A stretch of DNA of 64,000 bases from CAZZCU01 sp964652825 (GTDB taxonomy: Bacteria > Bdellovibrionota_B > Oligoflexia > Oligoflexales > CAZZCU01). The stretch lies in contig CAZZCU010000004.1 in NCBI GenBank assembly GCA_964652825.1, positions 62,001 to 126,000 on the forward strand. The letters run 5' to 3'. Positions 16,700 through 25,959 of this stretch are shown piece by piece. A program made the position numbers and the translations under genes. Within the stretch, counting starts at the first letter, position 1. Each line of letters begins with the position of its first letter. Under the pieces are notes generated by a model. The model did not search any database and had not been told where the DNA came from. It worked only from the letters and a program-made list of their open reading frames with translations.

Positions 16700-18781
16700 C
16701 TATTTCAAACCCGTATGTCGTAGCAGTGCTTCGGCATTTGGTTCGCGACCGCGGAAGGCTTTGAATACCTCCATCGGATGCTTGCTGCCGCCTAGCGCGA
16801 GAATTGTATCGCGGTAGCGTTCGCCGACGGCGCGCACAGCCTGCTCGTTATCAAGCCCAGCTTCCTCGAAAGCAGCGAAGGCATCGGCACTAAGGACTTC
16901 GGCCCATTTATAACTATAATAACCGGCAGCATACCCGCCCGCGAAGATGTGACTAAAAGAACACAGGAAGCGATTCTCGGGCAAAGGCTTCAGTACCGAC
17001 ATTTTTTCGGCGATGGCACGCGCGACGTCCCAGAAGCTCTGCTTGCCGTTGACGTCGAAGCGATGGTGCAGCTCGATGTCGATCGAACCAAACTGTATCT
17101 GACGCATGGCCATCATACCGGATTGGAAGTTTTTGGCGGCGCAGATTTTTGCGAATAAATCATCTGGCAACGGCTTGCCGGTTAAATAATGCGCGCTCAT
17201 GCCGGTGATCGTGGGTTTGTGATAGCACCAGTTCTCCATGAACTGACTCGGCAACTCGACGGCATCCCATTCGACGCCATTAATTCCCGATACATCGAGA
17301 TAATCAACTTTGGTCAACATATGCTGCAAGCCATGGCCGAATTCGTGGAACAAAGTCTCGACTTCGCGAAAACCCAGCAGCGCTGGTTTATCACCAACGG
17401 GAGGTGTGGAGTTGCATACTAGATAGGCGACCGGCGTTTGTGTTTTGCCATCGATAACACAGCGACCACGACAATCGTTCATCCAGGCACCGCCGCGTTT
17501 TTCTGCCGGTCGTGAATAAGGATCGAGATAAAACGCCGCGATTTGTTGGTTATGCTGATCAAAGATTTTGAAGAAGCGCACATCCGGATGCCAAACATCC
17601 GCATCGCCATCAGCCGCTTCAACGCGGATGCCGAAGATGCGTTGTACGAGACTGAACAAACCATCAAGCACACGCGGTTGCGGAAAGTAGGCGCGCAAGT
17701 CTTCGTCGGTGAAACCAAAGGTTTTCTCGCGCATGCGTTCGGACCAGAACGCGACGTCCCAATGCGCCAATTCGCCGACATGACCGTTGCTGTTGGCGAA
17801 TGCTTGCAGTTCTTTGAGTTCTTTTTGCGCATGCGGCCAGGCGGCGGTGCGGATGGTTTCTTCCAGCTTGACGACGGCATCGACGCCGGGCGCCATTTTG
17901 CGTGCCAGCGACAATTCAGCAAAAGTCTTGAAGCCAAGGAGTTTGGCTTTCTCGGCGCGCAACGCCAGGATTTCCTTGATCAGCGGATTGTTATCGTAAG
18001 GCGGCTCCGAGGCGCGAACGATTTGCGCGCGGTAAATATCTTCGCGAGCCTTGCGATCGCGGCAATGCTGCAAGAACGGGTAGTAGCTTGGATGATCCAT
18101 GGTGATGCGCCACGGGCCTTTGTTGGTGTCGGCCTGATTTGCGCGTTCGGGTTTGGACTGGTTATAGGACTGTGCTGCCAGAGCTTTGTAGGTTTCCGGC
18201 AAGCCTTCCATTAGTTTGGCGTCGGTGACGATGTATTCGTAGCTCTTAATGGAATCCAAAACATTGTTGGAGAAGGTTGTGCTGAGTTGACTCAAGCGTT
18301 GTTCGATTTCGTTGAAGCGTTGGCGTTTGTCGTCGGGCAGCGCGACGCCGGCCAACTCCGCGCTCAAAACGCTAGCGCGAACAATGCGTCTTTGTGCATC
18401 ATTGAATTTTAGCTGGTCTTGTTGTGACTGTAATTTTTTGAAGCGCTCATAGATTTTTTTATTCTGCGATAATTCGAGGCCGAGTTTAACGACTTCCGGT
18501 TGCATCTTTTCGTAAGCTTCGCGCAAGGCGGGCGCATTGCGTACCGCGAACAGATGCGTCACCGGTCCCCATGTGTAGTCGAATTTTCGCGATAAATCCT
18601 CAAGCGGCGGTACCAGACTTTCCCAGCTATCGTTGCCGGCATTTTCGATGGCTTTAAATTTCTCTCGAACATCGTCGAGCATGGATTTAGTGGCCGGTAC
18701 GACATGCTCAGGTGTTATTTTGGAAAATAACGGTAAACCTGCAGTTGCAAGCAAGGGATTCTTGTCGGTTGTTGTCATCAT
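16700..18781 (-). CDS. prlC: Oligopeptidase A (M3 family zinc metallopeptidase)
   Basis: 693 residues, the usual length for the OpdA/PrlC group. Cytosolic zinc peptidase that degrades short peptides and cleaved signal peptides. The zinc site LFHEFGHGLQHML lies at about 477-489 (HEFGH 479-483), with the third ligand region GVEWDAVELPSQ downstream. The C-terminal Tyr-rich substrate loop FAGGYAAGYYSYKWAE is intact. The ATG has AGAGGTG upstream. It lies 36 bases downstream of the yggS-like gene on the same strand and may share its transcript. Confidence 0.95.
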   Translation of the reverse strand: MMTTTDKNPLLATAGLPLFSKITPEHVVPATKSMLDDVREKFKAIENAGNDSWESLVPPLEDLSRKFDYTWGPVTHLFAVRNAPALREAYEKMQPEVVKLGLELSQNKKIYERFKKLQSQQDQLKFNDAQRRIVRASVLSAELAGVALPDDKRQRFNEIEQRLSQLSTTFSNNVLDSIKSYEYIVTDAKLMEGLPETYKALAAQSYNQSKPERANQADTNKGPWRITMDHPSYYPFLQHCRDRKAREDIYRAQIVRASEPPYDNNPLIKEILALRAEKAKLLGFKTFAELSLARKMAPGVDAVVKLEETIRTAAWPHAQKELKELQAFANSNGHVGELAHWDVAFWSERMREKTFGFTDEDLRAYFPQPRVLDGLFSLVQRIFGIRVEAADGDADVWHPDVRFFKIFDQHNQQIAAFYLDPYSRPAEKRGGAWMNDCRGRCVIDGKTQTPVAYLVCNSTPPVGDKPALLGFREVETLFHEFGHGLQHMLTKVDYLDVSGINGVEWDAVELPSQFMENWCYHKPTITGMSAHYLTGKPLPDDLFAKICAAKNFQSGMMAMRQIQFGSIDIELHHRFDVNGKQSFWDVARAIAEKMSVLKPLPENRFLCSFSHIFAGGYAAGYYSYKWAEVLSADAFAAFEEAGLDNEQAVRAVGERYRDTILALGGSKHPMEVFKAFRGREPNAEALLRHTGLK

Positions 18782-18817
18782 TCACCTCTTTAAAAAGCAT
18801 AGCAGGCCAAGTTCAAG

Positions 18818-19531
18818 TCAGTTGCGAGCCCCAAAAATCGCGGTACCGATACGTAAACAAGTCGAGCCGGCGGCGATCGCCAGGCGCATGTCGGCGCTCA
18901 TACCCAGTGACAACTTGCCGCCGCCGATGCTTGGCGCGAGATCGCGCAAGCGTTCGTATTCGCGCGGCAAACCCGCCGGAAAGTTTTCATCCGAGAAACT
19001 TACGGGCGGAATAGCCATAATACCTGATATCGCGACTTCCGAAATGCTTGTTTGTATACGTTCCGCCAGCGTGGCGACTTCGTCCAGGCGAACGCCGGTT
19101 TTTTGTGGCTCTTGGCCGATGTTGACGGCGAGATAGATGGGAAACGGCGTGTGCCGTGATGGTGAAGCCGCCTGCGACTTTTGCAGCTGTCCGGCGATTG
19201 CGAGCGCGTGATCATAAGAATCAATAGCGTGAGCGCAAGCAAGGTGAGGCAATAATTTGGCGAGCTTATTGGTCTGCACGCGGCCGATGAAATGCCAGTT
19301 CAATGCGTGACTTTTGAGCGTTTCAGCTTTGACGATGAGCTCTTGTGCATAGCTCTCGCCAAAATCCTGGTGGCCCGCTTCTGCGAGAATACGGATTTTT
19401 TCGGTGGCCTGGGTTTTACTGACCGCGACCAGCGTGATGCTTGCGGGATCGCGGCCACAGGCTTCGGCGCAGCTGGTAAGGCGTTGGCGTACTTGTTGGT
19501 AAGCTTGCAGAATACTTTGGTGGTCGAGCAC
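18818..19531 (-). CDS. yggS: YggS/PROSC-family PLP homeostasis protein
   Basis: 237 residues from a GTG start. Single-domain alanine-racemase-like TIM barrel that binds PLP without known catalysis and buffers intracellular PLP. The PLP lysine is K39 in LVAVSKTQ. Other family motifs are FGESYAQE, WHFIGRVQTNK and LSMGMSADMRLAI-like (here LSLGMSADMRLAI), with a C-terminal RIGTAIFGAR. No clear ribosome site is visible before the GTG, so the start is uncertain. Confidence 0.93.
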   Translation of the reverse strand: MLDHQSILQAYQQVRQRLTSCAEACGRDPASITLVAVSKTQATEKIRILAEAGHQDFGESYAQELIVKAETLKSHALNWHFIGRVQTNKLAKLLPHLACAHAIDSYDHALAIAGQLQKSQAASPSRHTPFPIYLAVNIGQEPQKTGVRLDEVATLAERIQTSISEVAISGIMAIPPVSFSDENFPAGLPREYERLRDLAPSIGGGKLSLGMSADMRLAIAAGSTCLRIGTAIFGARN

Positions 19532-19580
19532 GGGAACGAGTGCCTTACTGAGTATTAAGTTTGATTTGCTGACGTCTTAA

Positions 19581-20033
19581 TTAGTTCTGGGTTTTTTGAC
19601 CCGGCTTGGGAGTGATAGGGGTTGCCGGCGGCGCTGTCAACGGCTCAAAGCCGTCGTTGGCAATCGGCTCTGCCGTCGAGGGCGAGGGCAGGGTGTTCGG
19701 CTCGCCCGCTGGTGGTACTGGGTTTGCGGGAGTAGTCGGTAGCGTCTTGCTCAGAAGATCGTGACCGGTTTTATGCTCGGGTATATTCACGCCTTTGATC
19801 CAGCTGCTGAGCGGCATATAGGTGTTTTCTTCGTGAACGCGGTACTGCGGTGCTTCGATAAACAAATTGCCGTTCTCATCAATCGTCACTGCGACGTTGT
19901 TGAGGCGCTGATTGCGTGAGCTGGAAACATCCGTACCGTTCAGGAACACGCTGCGTGCTGATGCCGGCGCGGCATGACTGAGACCGATCATTAAAAGAAT
20001 GAGCAGAATACTCATGGACTTTAGGCTGCGCAT
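19581..20033 (-). CDS. Small secreted or periplasmic protein, unknown
   Basis: 150 residues with a cleavable signal peptide (LLILLMIGLSHAAPASA-R) and an AGGGG ribosome site five bases before the ATG. A short folded part (about 28-75) precedes a Pro/Ala/Thr-rich tail typical of a surface or linker region. The region SVFLNGTDVSSSRNQRL resembles small secreted proteins of unknown function seen in deltaproteobacterial genomes, but I cannot name a family. It ends 50 bases upstream of the yggS-like gene. Confidence 0.65.
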   Translation of the reverse strand: MRSLKSMSILLILLMIGLSHAAPASARSVFLNGTDVSSSRNQRLNNVAVTIDENGNLFIEAPQYRVHEENTYMPLSSWIKGVNIPEHKTGHDLLSKTLPTTPANPVPPAGEPNTLPSPSTAEPIANDGFEPLTAPPATPITPKPGQKTQN

Positions 20034-20195
20034 AAGGCCCCTCGAATATCAATTATGTAAATTGGGAGATTGTGTCGTGTGTCCCACTCCCTATAGAATA
20101 GCACAGTGCACGGCACAATAGGTTCAAAACCGGGGTTTGTGATAAGTTACGGCAACGGTAAGTTACGAAATCATTTCACTTTGATGGAGATAGTG

Positions 20196-20831
20196 ATGAT
20201 TTGTCCAAAGTTTGCAGTGGTGGGTTCGAGTCAGGTTTGGCGAGTACTGGCGGCGGGGCTGATGGTAACTACGGCTGCATGTACGACCTTTGAGGGTGAG
20301 TACTCCGATCCGAATAAAGCCGAAATCGTCGATGATAAATGGAACGAGACCGATGCGCGCAAAACCGCCGAAACGATGGTCGAGCGGGCGTTGAGTAAGC
20401 CGTGGATGGCGAATTTCATGGGCGCGAATAACGCGCAGAAGCCAGTGGTGATCGTTGACGATATGAAGAATCGCACCGATGAGCATATCGATACCAAGGC
20501 GTTGACCGACAACGTGCAAAATGCCTTGATTAACTCCGGCAAAGTGCGGTTTGTGGCCGCGGATATGCGCGCCAAAATCCTGAAAGAAATCGAGTATCAA
20601 AATGATAGCGGCAATGTTCGCGAAGGCACGCGCAAGAAAAAAGGTCAGCAGATCGGTGCGGATTTTTTCTTGTCGGGAAATATTGCTTCTTATGTCGCGA
20701 CGCAAGGTGGGTTGAAAACCGTTACCTATCAAACCGTCATGCAGATGGTTGATCTGGAAACGTCGGAAATCGTCTGGAGCGATAAATACGATATCAAGAA
20801 ACGCTTTAAGCGTTCAGGTGCTGGTTGGTGA
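20196..20831 (+). CDS. lpoB: LpoB-like penicillin-binding-protein activator lipoprotein
   Basis: 211 residues from an ATG with GGAG six bases upstream; the reading frame extends 30 codons further, but that part has no signal peptide or ribosome site. The lipobox is TTAACTTF. The mature domain carries the LpoB/PF13036 pattern: KPVVIVDDMKNRTDEHIDTKALTDNV, GKVRFVAAD, and GADFFLSGNIAS followed by LETSEIVWSDKYDIKKRF. In E. coli LpoB activates PBP1B in the outer membrane-to-periplasm space. The next gene encodes the COG3014-type partner commonly found beside it. Confidence 0.85.
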   Translation: MICPKFAVVGSSQVWRVLAAGLMVTTAACTTFEGEYSDPNKAEIVDDKWNETDARKTAETMVERALSKPWMANFMGANNAQKPVVIVDDMKNRTDEHIDTKALTDNVQNALINSGKVRFVAADMRAKILKEIEYQNDSGNVREGTRKKKGQQIGADFFLSGNIASYVATQGGLKTVTYQTVMQMVDLETSEIVWSDKYDIKKRFKRSGAGW

Positions 20832-22147
20832 TCGACGTTTCGGTTAAAACGACCATAATTTTCTCCGCACGCGCAGCTATAGGCTGCGCGTTGTTTTACG
20901 GACTTGTTGCGTGTGCATCTTATACGCAGGAGACCGAAGAAATTCGTTCCAGGTATCGTGCGGGTCGCTACGAGGATGCGCGTAAAGCGATAGGCGAGTC
21001 CGTACTTAAAGAACAGCAGCGCAATCGGCTTTTGTATCTGCTGGAAATGGCCATGATTGACGATCGCCTCGGTGAGAACAAACGCGCGCGGCAGTTGTTG
21101 CTCGATGCTGATCGTGTTGTCGACCAGCTATACACGACCAGCGTGAGCGAGACGGCGGCATCATTTGTTTACAATGATAGCGCGATGGCATATCCGGGTG
21201 AGGATTACGAAAAGGTTGCGATTCACACCATGCTGGCGATTTCATTCCTCGGTGACAAGGATTTGGCGGCGGCCGGTGTCGAAGCACGCAAAATCAACAA
21301 TCGCTTGAACGAAATCAATCAGGCGTATGATGAGCGCAAGAATCGTTATGGCGAGGATGCGTTCGCGCGCTATCTGTCGGCGATGATCCATGAAGCGCAG
21401 CGTGAATGGGATAGCGCGATTATCGACTATCAAAAAGCACTGACTACGTATCAGTCGTTATATACACAGCAGTTTGATACTTCGGCGCCCGATGCAATCA
21501 TTGAGGCGTTGTTGCGTTTATTGCCGCAACGTGATCGCAAAGATCAGGCGGAGAGATTGGCTAAGCAATTCCCAAAAGAGGCGAAACGTGTCGAGGCGCA
21601 GCGCAAGGAATTTAGTAATACCGGTGAGCTGATCGTGATTCACGATGTCGGAACAATTACGCCGAAGCACGCCGAAGAATTTGTTTGGCCGATCGGCAAG
21701 CAGATCGTGCGTTTTTCTTTTCCGGCGATTCGTTATCGCGGTAGCTACGAGCCGCCGCCCAGCGGCGTCGATATCGGCGATGGCGGGAAATTTGTGCGTG
21801 CTGATCTCACGCAAAACATGGATGCGATCGCCGCCAAGACTTTGGAGGATAGGCGTATGCGCATGGTGATCAAGACCGGTGCGCGCTTGCTCGCCAAAGG
21901 ACAGCTCACCGAGCAGGCTTATCAGAACTTTGGTCCGCTTGGTGGTATCGCAGCGAATGTCTATTCAGCGGTGACCGAGACGGCGGATACCCGTAGCTGG
22001 TCGTTGTTGCCGTCGCGCTTTTATGTCACTCGCTTGCGCCTGCCCGCTGGTACGCATAAACTCAAGATTCGCAGCAACGGCAAAGTCACGCGCGCACTGG
22101 ATGTGACAATCGCCGCACAGCAAATGACCTTCTTGCGGGATCGGTAG
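20828..22147 (+). CDS. COG3014-type envelope lipoprotein with TPR-like repeats
   Basis: 439 residues from a GTG that overlaps the lpoB stop (GTGA); a TTG one codon earlier is an alternative. Lipoprotein signal ending LVACAS. The first 250 residues are helical, with TPR-like units (YRAGRYEDARKAI, YLSAMIHEAQREWDSAIIDYQKAL). The C-terminal 170 residues are beta-rich (PPPSGVDIGDG, RLPAGTHKLKI). The pairing with an LpoB homolog matches the conserved neighbourhood of COG3014 proteins. Its molecular role is not established. Confidence 0.75.
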   Translation: MIDVSVKTTIIFSARAAIGCALFYGLVACASYTQETEEIRSRYRAGRYEDARKAIGESVLKEQQRNRLLYLLEMAMIDDRLGENKRARQLLLDADRVVDQLYTTSVSETAASFVYNDSAMAYPGEDYEKVAIHTMLAISFLGDKDLAAAGVEARKINNRLNEINQAYDERKNRYGEDAFARYLSAMIHEAQREWDSAIIDYQKALTTYQSLYTQQFDTSAPDAIIEALLRLLPQRDRKDQAERLAKQFPKEAKRVEAQRKEFSNTGELIVIHDVGTITPKHAEEFVWPIGKQIVRFSFPAIRYRGSYEPPPSGVDIGDGGKFVRADLTQNMDAIAAKTLEDRRMRMVIKTGARLLAKGQLTEQAYQNFGPLGGIAANVYSAVTETADTRSWSLLPSRFYVTRLRLPAGTHKLKIRSNGKVTRALDVTIAAQQMTFLRDR

Positions 22148-22240
22148 AGAAAAGATCAAATAAGCATCACAACGTTAAAGGCAGCAAATAATAGTCTCTC
22201 CGATACGTCGCATAGTCGTGGATTTGGAATTGAGGTGGCC

Positions 22241-22260
22241 CAACTCCTACGTCGGAGTTG
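22241..22260. terminator. Hairpin in the convergent gap between the COG3014 gene and yfbR
   Basis: Perfect 7-base inverted repeat (CAACTCC / GGAGTTG) with a 6-base loop. A second, looser inverted repeat flanks it (TCTCCGA near 22198 and TCGGAGA near 22265). The gap lies between genes facing each other, so a shared terminator is plausible. There is no T-tract. Confidence 0.35.
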
Positions 22261-22288
22261 CGTCGGAGACAATGGCGTCCCAACTTAA

Positions 22289-22870
22289 CTAGATGCTCAG
22301 CTCATCTAAAGTTAGAGAGAAACTCGGCGCGAAATGCTTCATGAAGTAATCGACTTCTTCCAGGCCAAAACTGCGAATTTTATCTTCAATGCTGATTTTG
22401 GCCCGATTGAATTCTTTGTTGCCAGCGGCAGATTCTTCTAAACACTTTAGATATGCGCAAATATTATCAGCCGCTTTAATGAATTTCCAAAGTCGTTCAT
22501 CTTCCTTCTTTGGATGAATCAAAACGGCGTAATCATCTCGCAAATCCTGGGGTAAGAAAGACAATAATTTTTTTGATGCCTCATCTTCGAGTTGTTGATA
22601 GGCATTGCGAATTTCCGGGCTAAAATATTTTGCTGGTGTCGGCATATCGCCAGTGAAAACTTCCGAAGCGTCGTGAAAAATCCCGAGAAGAGCCAATCGC
22701 TCAGGATTAATATCACGTTTAAAATATCGATTACCAATGACAGCGAGTGCGTGTGCCACGATCGCAACCTGTAAGCTGTGTTCTTGAACATTCTCTGAAC
22801 GGACGTTTTGCATTAATGCCCATCTTTGAATGAGCTTCATGCGCGACAGATATGCGAAAAAGTGACTCAA
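22289..22870 (-). CDS. yfbR: 5'-deoxynucleotidase YfbR (HD domain)
   Basis: 193 residues from a TTG that overlaps the leucine dehydrogenase stop (TTGA) and sits behind GGGGGCGGGA. This start reproduces the family N-terminus (SHFFAYLSRMKLIQRW). The HD-domain metal and substrate residues are present: EHSLQV, FHDASEVFTGDMPTP and KAADNICAYLKCLEE. The enzyme dephosphorylates deoxyribonucleoside 5'-monophosphates, and so takes part in dNTP balance. It is translationally coupled to leucine dehydrogenase, an unexpected functional pairing. Confidence 0.92.
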   Translation of the reverse strand: MSHFFAYLSRMKLIQRWALMQNVRSENVQEHSLQVAIVAHALAVIGNRYFKRDINPERLALLGIFHDASEVFTGDMPTPAKYFSPEIRNAYQQLEDEASKKLLSFLPQDLRDDYAVLIHPKKEDERLWKFIKAADNICAYLKCLEESAAGNKEFNRAKISIEDKIRSFGLEEVDYFMKHFAPSFSLTLDELSI

Positions 22871-24000
22871 AAATCCCGCCCCCAACCCTGATCATCGAAG
22901 CGGTTACGTAATCTGCCGCCCTTTTCTACATGCGCGGCGATGCGTCGCTCGGCGAGTAGGTCCGATGCCTGGTGGGTTAGAATGCCCTTCTTCTCGGCGT
23001 CGCCAAAGATTTCGAGCAGGGTGTTATAGATATCGGTGGTTTTGTTTCTGACATTGGTCTCGTCGTAGCCTTTGAGTTCTTCGTAGACATTGATGAGGCC
23101 GCCAGCATTGATGACGTAGTCCGGCGCGTACAGGATGCCGCGCTCTTTGAGCATGGCGCCGTGGCGCGGCTCATCGCGTAGTTGGTTGTTGGCGCCGCCG
23201 GCGACGACAGAGGCTCGCAGCGTGGGAATTGTCTCGTCGTTCAAGATGGCACCGAGGGCGCATGGTGCAAATACATCAACATCCGCTGCATAGATTTCGT
23301 GGTTAGCAACGATGCGGGCGCCGCAGAGTTCTTCGATGCGGTCGGCTTTTGCGGGATCGATGTCGGAGACGACGAGTTTCGCGCCGTCTTTATGCAGGAG
23401 TTCGCACAGGTGTGAGCCGACGGAACCGCAGCCTTGGACGGCGACGCGTAGGCCGGCAACACTGTCTTTTTTGAGTTTGAATTTCACTGCGGCCTTGAGG
23501 CCACTATAGACGCCAAGCGCGGTAAAGGGTGAGGGGTCGCCGGAGCCGCCTTTTAAACCGGTGACGTAACGTGTTTCCAGGCGTACCTGCTCCATATCAT
23601 TCACATTAATATTAACGTCTTCGGCAGTGATGTAGCGTCCGCCCAGGCCATCAACGAATTTCCCAAATGCCCGAAAGAAAGCCTCGTTCTTTAGTTTCTT
23701 TGGATCACCGATGATGACGGCTTTGCCACCACCCAGGTTCAAGCCGGCCACGGCCGCCTTGTAAGTCATGCCGCGCGCTAGACGCAAAACGTCGGTCAGG
23801 GCTTCTTCGTCGGAGGTATAGTTCCAAAAACGCGAGCCGCCCAGGGCTGGCCCGAGGGTTGTGTTATGGATGGCAATGATGGCTTTTAGGCCGGTCAGTG
23901 GATCATTGCAAAATACCACCTGCTCATGGCCCATTGTTTTCAGCGTCTCAAATATCGCCAAGGGAACCTCGCTTGCCGTTAACGGCTCGTTTTCGGGCAT
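22867..24000 (-). CDS. ldh: Leucine dehydrogenase (Glu/Leu/Phe/Val dehydrogenase family)
   Basis: 377 residues from the ATG of MPENEPL. The frame is open for 87 further codons, but those lie over the start of mnmG on the other strand and have no homology. NAD-dependent oxidative deamination of branched-chain amino acids in the cytosol. Catalytic lysines are in RGMTYKAAVAGLNLGGGK (K81 and K93). The NAD fold begins at VQGCGSVGSHL (near 205). The Gly-rich APDYVINAGGLINVYEE region is typical of Leu/Phe dehydrogenases rather than glutamate dehydrogenase. The ribosome site is weak. The gene is divergent from mnmG. Confidence 0.92.
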   Translation of the reverse strand: MPENEPLTASEVPLAIFETLKTMGHEQVVFCNDPLTGLKAIIAIHNTTLGPALGGSRFWNYTSDEEALTDVLRLARGMTYKAAVAGLNLGGGKAVIIGDPKKLKNEAFFRAFGKFVDGLGGRYITAEDVNINVNDMEQVRLETRYVTGLKGGSGDPSPFTALGVYSGLKAAVKFKLKKDSVAGLRVAVQGCGSVGSHLCELLHKDGAKLVVSDIDPAKADRIEELCGARIVANHEIYAADVDVFAPCALGAILNDETIPTLRASVVAGGANNQLRDEPRHGAMLKERGILYAPDYVINAGGLINVYEELKGYDETNVRNKTTDIYNTLLEIFGDAEKKGILTHQASDLLAERRIAAHVEKGGRLRNRFDDQGWGRDF

Positions 24001-24096
24001 TTTTTTAGCTCTAGGGCTAGAAACATTACCCAAACCTTGCGTGGTTGGCAAGACTACTGCTATGTAGGGACCCTCTGATGCGAGGGGCGTTTTTGT

Positions 24097-25944
24097 ATGG
24101 AAAAATTCGAGGTCATCGTTGCCGGCGGCGGGCACGCGGGGTGCGAAGCAGCACTGGCCGCCGCCCGTATGGGCGCCAAGACTTTGCTGGTAACGCAATC
24201 CGTCGAGCGGATCGCCGCCATGAGCTGCAATCCTGCCATTGGCGGGACGGCTAAAGGCCACCTCGTCAAGGAAATCGATGCCCTCGGTGGCGAGATGGGC
24301 AAAGCCATCGATGCAACGGGTATTCAGTTTCGCATTTTGAATCGCAAAAAAGGTCCGGCGATCTGGTCATCGCGCGCGCAAGCCGATATGGATTTGTATC
24401 GGCGTTATATGAAGCATCGCCTGGAAAACACCCCTGGTCTTTCGATTCGGCAGGATTCCGTTGAGGGTTTGTTGGTGGAAGGCGACGGAGAGAGCGCGCG
24501 TGTTGTTGGCGTGGAGACGAAAAATTTTGGTCGCCTCGGTGCGGACACCATCATTATTACGAGTGGTACCTTCCTAAACGGCCTTATTCATATTGGTAAT
24601 AACAAAACGTCCGCCGGTCGTGCTGGCGAGCCACCGTCAGTGGGTCTGGCGGCATCGATTCGCGCCACCGGTTTTCGCGTCGGTCGTCTCAAGACCGGAA
24701 CAACGCCGCGTCTTGACGGCCGCACAATCGATTGGGATCGACTGGAAGTGCAGCACTCGGATCCGGAGATCATTCCGTTTAGTTTTGCGACGACTGCGAT
24801 CACGCAGAAATTGATCCCGTGCCATATCACCCACACCAACGCTAATACGCACGCGGTTATTCAGAAGCATCTGCATCAGTCACCGCTGTACAGTGGTGAG
24901 ATCGTCGGTATTGGTCCGCGCTATTGTCCTTCGATCGAAGACAAAGTGGTGAAGTTCCAGGATCGTCAAGCGCACCAGATTTTTCTGGAGCCGCAAGGTT
25001 ATGATACCTGCGAGGTTTATCCTAACGGCTTATCGACGTCGTTGCCTCTCGCCGCGCAAATTGAGTTTGTGCGCACGATTGTTGGTTTGGAGCGCGCGGA
25101 GATTATTCGTCCGGGGTATGCGATTGAATATGATTTCGTCGATCCGACCGAGCTGCGCGCCACCCTTGAGACCAAGCGCGTCGCGGGGTTGTATCTGGCC
25201 GGACAGATCAACGGTACCACGGGTTATGAGGAAGCAGCGGCGCAAGGACTTATGGCCGGCATCAACGCTGCGCTGCGTGTCGGCGGCAAAGAGCCGCTTG
25301 TGCTCGAACGCTCCGCGGCTTACATCGGTGTGTTGATCGATGATCTGATCACCAAGGGTACGAGTGAGCCGTATCGTATGTTTACTTCGCGCGCCGAGCA
25401 TCGGTTGTATTTGCGTGAGGATAATGCTGATTCGCGTCTCACCGAATTTGGTCGTGCTATTGGTCTCGTCAACGACGCCGACTATGTATTATTCCAAGAA
25501 CGCGAGCGCCAACTGCGCGCTGGTCTGGAATACGTGACGAAAGCTACGGTGGGCGAGACGACGCTGCCATCCACATTTCTTGAGGCCAAAGATAACAGCG
25601 GTACCAAACTCGAAACAATTATTCGCCGTCCCGATATCGATATTGCCGGCATGCGTCAACACGTCGCCGGTCTGCAATCCCTGCATCCCGCAGTACTTCG
25701 TCGTATCGAGATTGAGTTGAAGTACGCCGGCTATATCGCCCGTGAGCGACGCGCGTTACGCGATGCCGCGGCGTTGGATCGCGTGCGTATTCCTGGTTCG
25801 CTCGATTACAAATCGGTCAATGGCTTGAGCCGCGAGGTTACGGAGAAATTGATACGTTTTCAGCCAGAAACTCTTGGGCAAGCGTCCAGAATTAGTGGTA
25901 TAACCCCCGCAGCTATACAAATATTGCACGTTCACTTGCGATAA
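24097..25944 (+). CDS. mnmG: tRNA uridine-5-carboxymethylaminomethyl modification enzyme MnmG (GidA)
   Basis: 615 residues, near the family length. FAD- and NADH-binding partner of MnmE that modifies U34 of several tRNAs. The FAD motif VAGGGHAGCEAALAAARMGAK is at 10-30. The signature CNPAIGGTAKGHLVKEIDALGGEMG is at about 48-72. The second signature GLYLAGQINGTTGYEEAAAQG and the C-terminal helical domain ending with SRISGITPAAIQIL are also intact. thyX follows after 15 bases and also uses FAD and folate-linked chemistry, so a shared operon is likely. Confidence 0.96.
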   Translation: MEKFEVIVAGGGHAGCEAALAAARMGAKTLLVTQSVERIAAMSCNPAIGGTAKGHLVKEIDALGGEMGKAIDATGIQFRILNRKKGPAIWSSRAQADMDLYRRYMKHRLENTPGLSIRQDSVEGLLVEGDGESARVVGVETKNFGRLGADTIIITSGTFLNGLIHIGNNKTSAGRAGEPPSVGLAASIRATGFRVGRLKTGTTPRLDGRTIDWDRLEVQHSDPEIIPFSFATTAITQKLIPCHITHTNANTHAVIQKHLHQSPLYSGEIVGIGPRYCPSIEDKVVKFQDRQAHQIFLEPQGYDTCEVYPNGLSTSLPLAAQIEFVRTIVGLERAEIIRPGYAIEYDFVDPTELRATLETKRVAGLYLAGQINGTTGYEEAAAQGLMAGINAALRVGGKEPLVLERSAAYIGVLIDDLITKGTSEPYRMFTSRAEHRLYLREDNADSRLTEFGRAIGLVNDADYVLFQERERQLRAGLEYVTKATVGETTLPSTFLEAKDNSGTKLETIIRRPDIDIAGMRQHVAGLQSLHPAVLRRIEIELKYAGYIARERRALRDAAALDRVRIPGSLDYKSVNGLSREVTEKLIRFQPETLGQASRISGITPAAIQILHVHLR

Positions 25945-25959
25945 TCAGGGGATGATTAC

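Noticed and set aside
17543..18214. 223-codon plus-strand open frame within the oligopeptidase A gene
   Set aside because: Antisense to a complete M3 peptidase gene with intact HEFGH. It has no motif of its own.
24001..24261. 87-codon N-terminal extension of leucine dehydrogenase
   Set aside because: It overlaps the mnmG start in antisense, contains no LeuDH similarity and gives no ribosome site. The ATG at 24000 starts the known fold.
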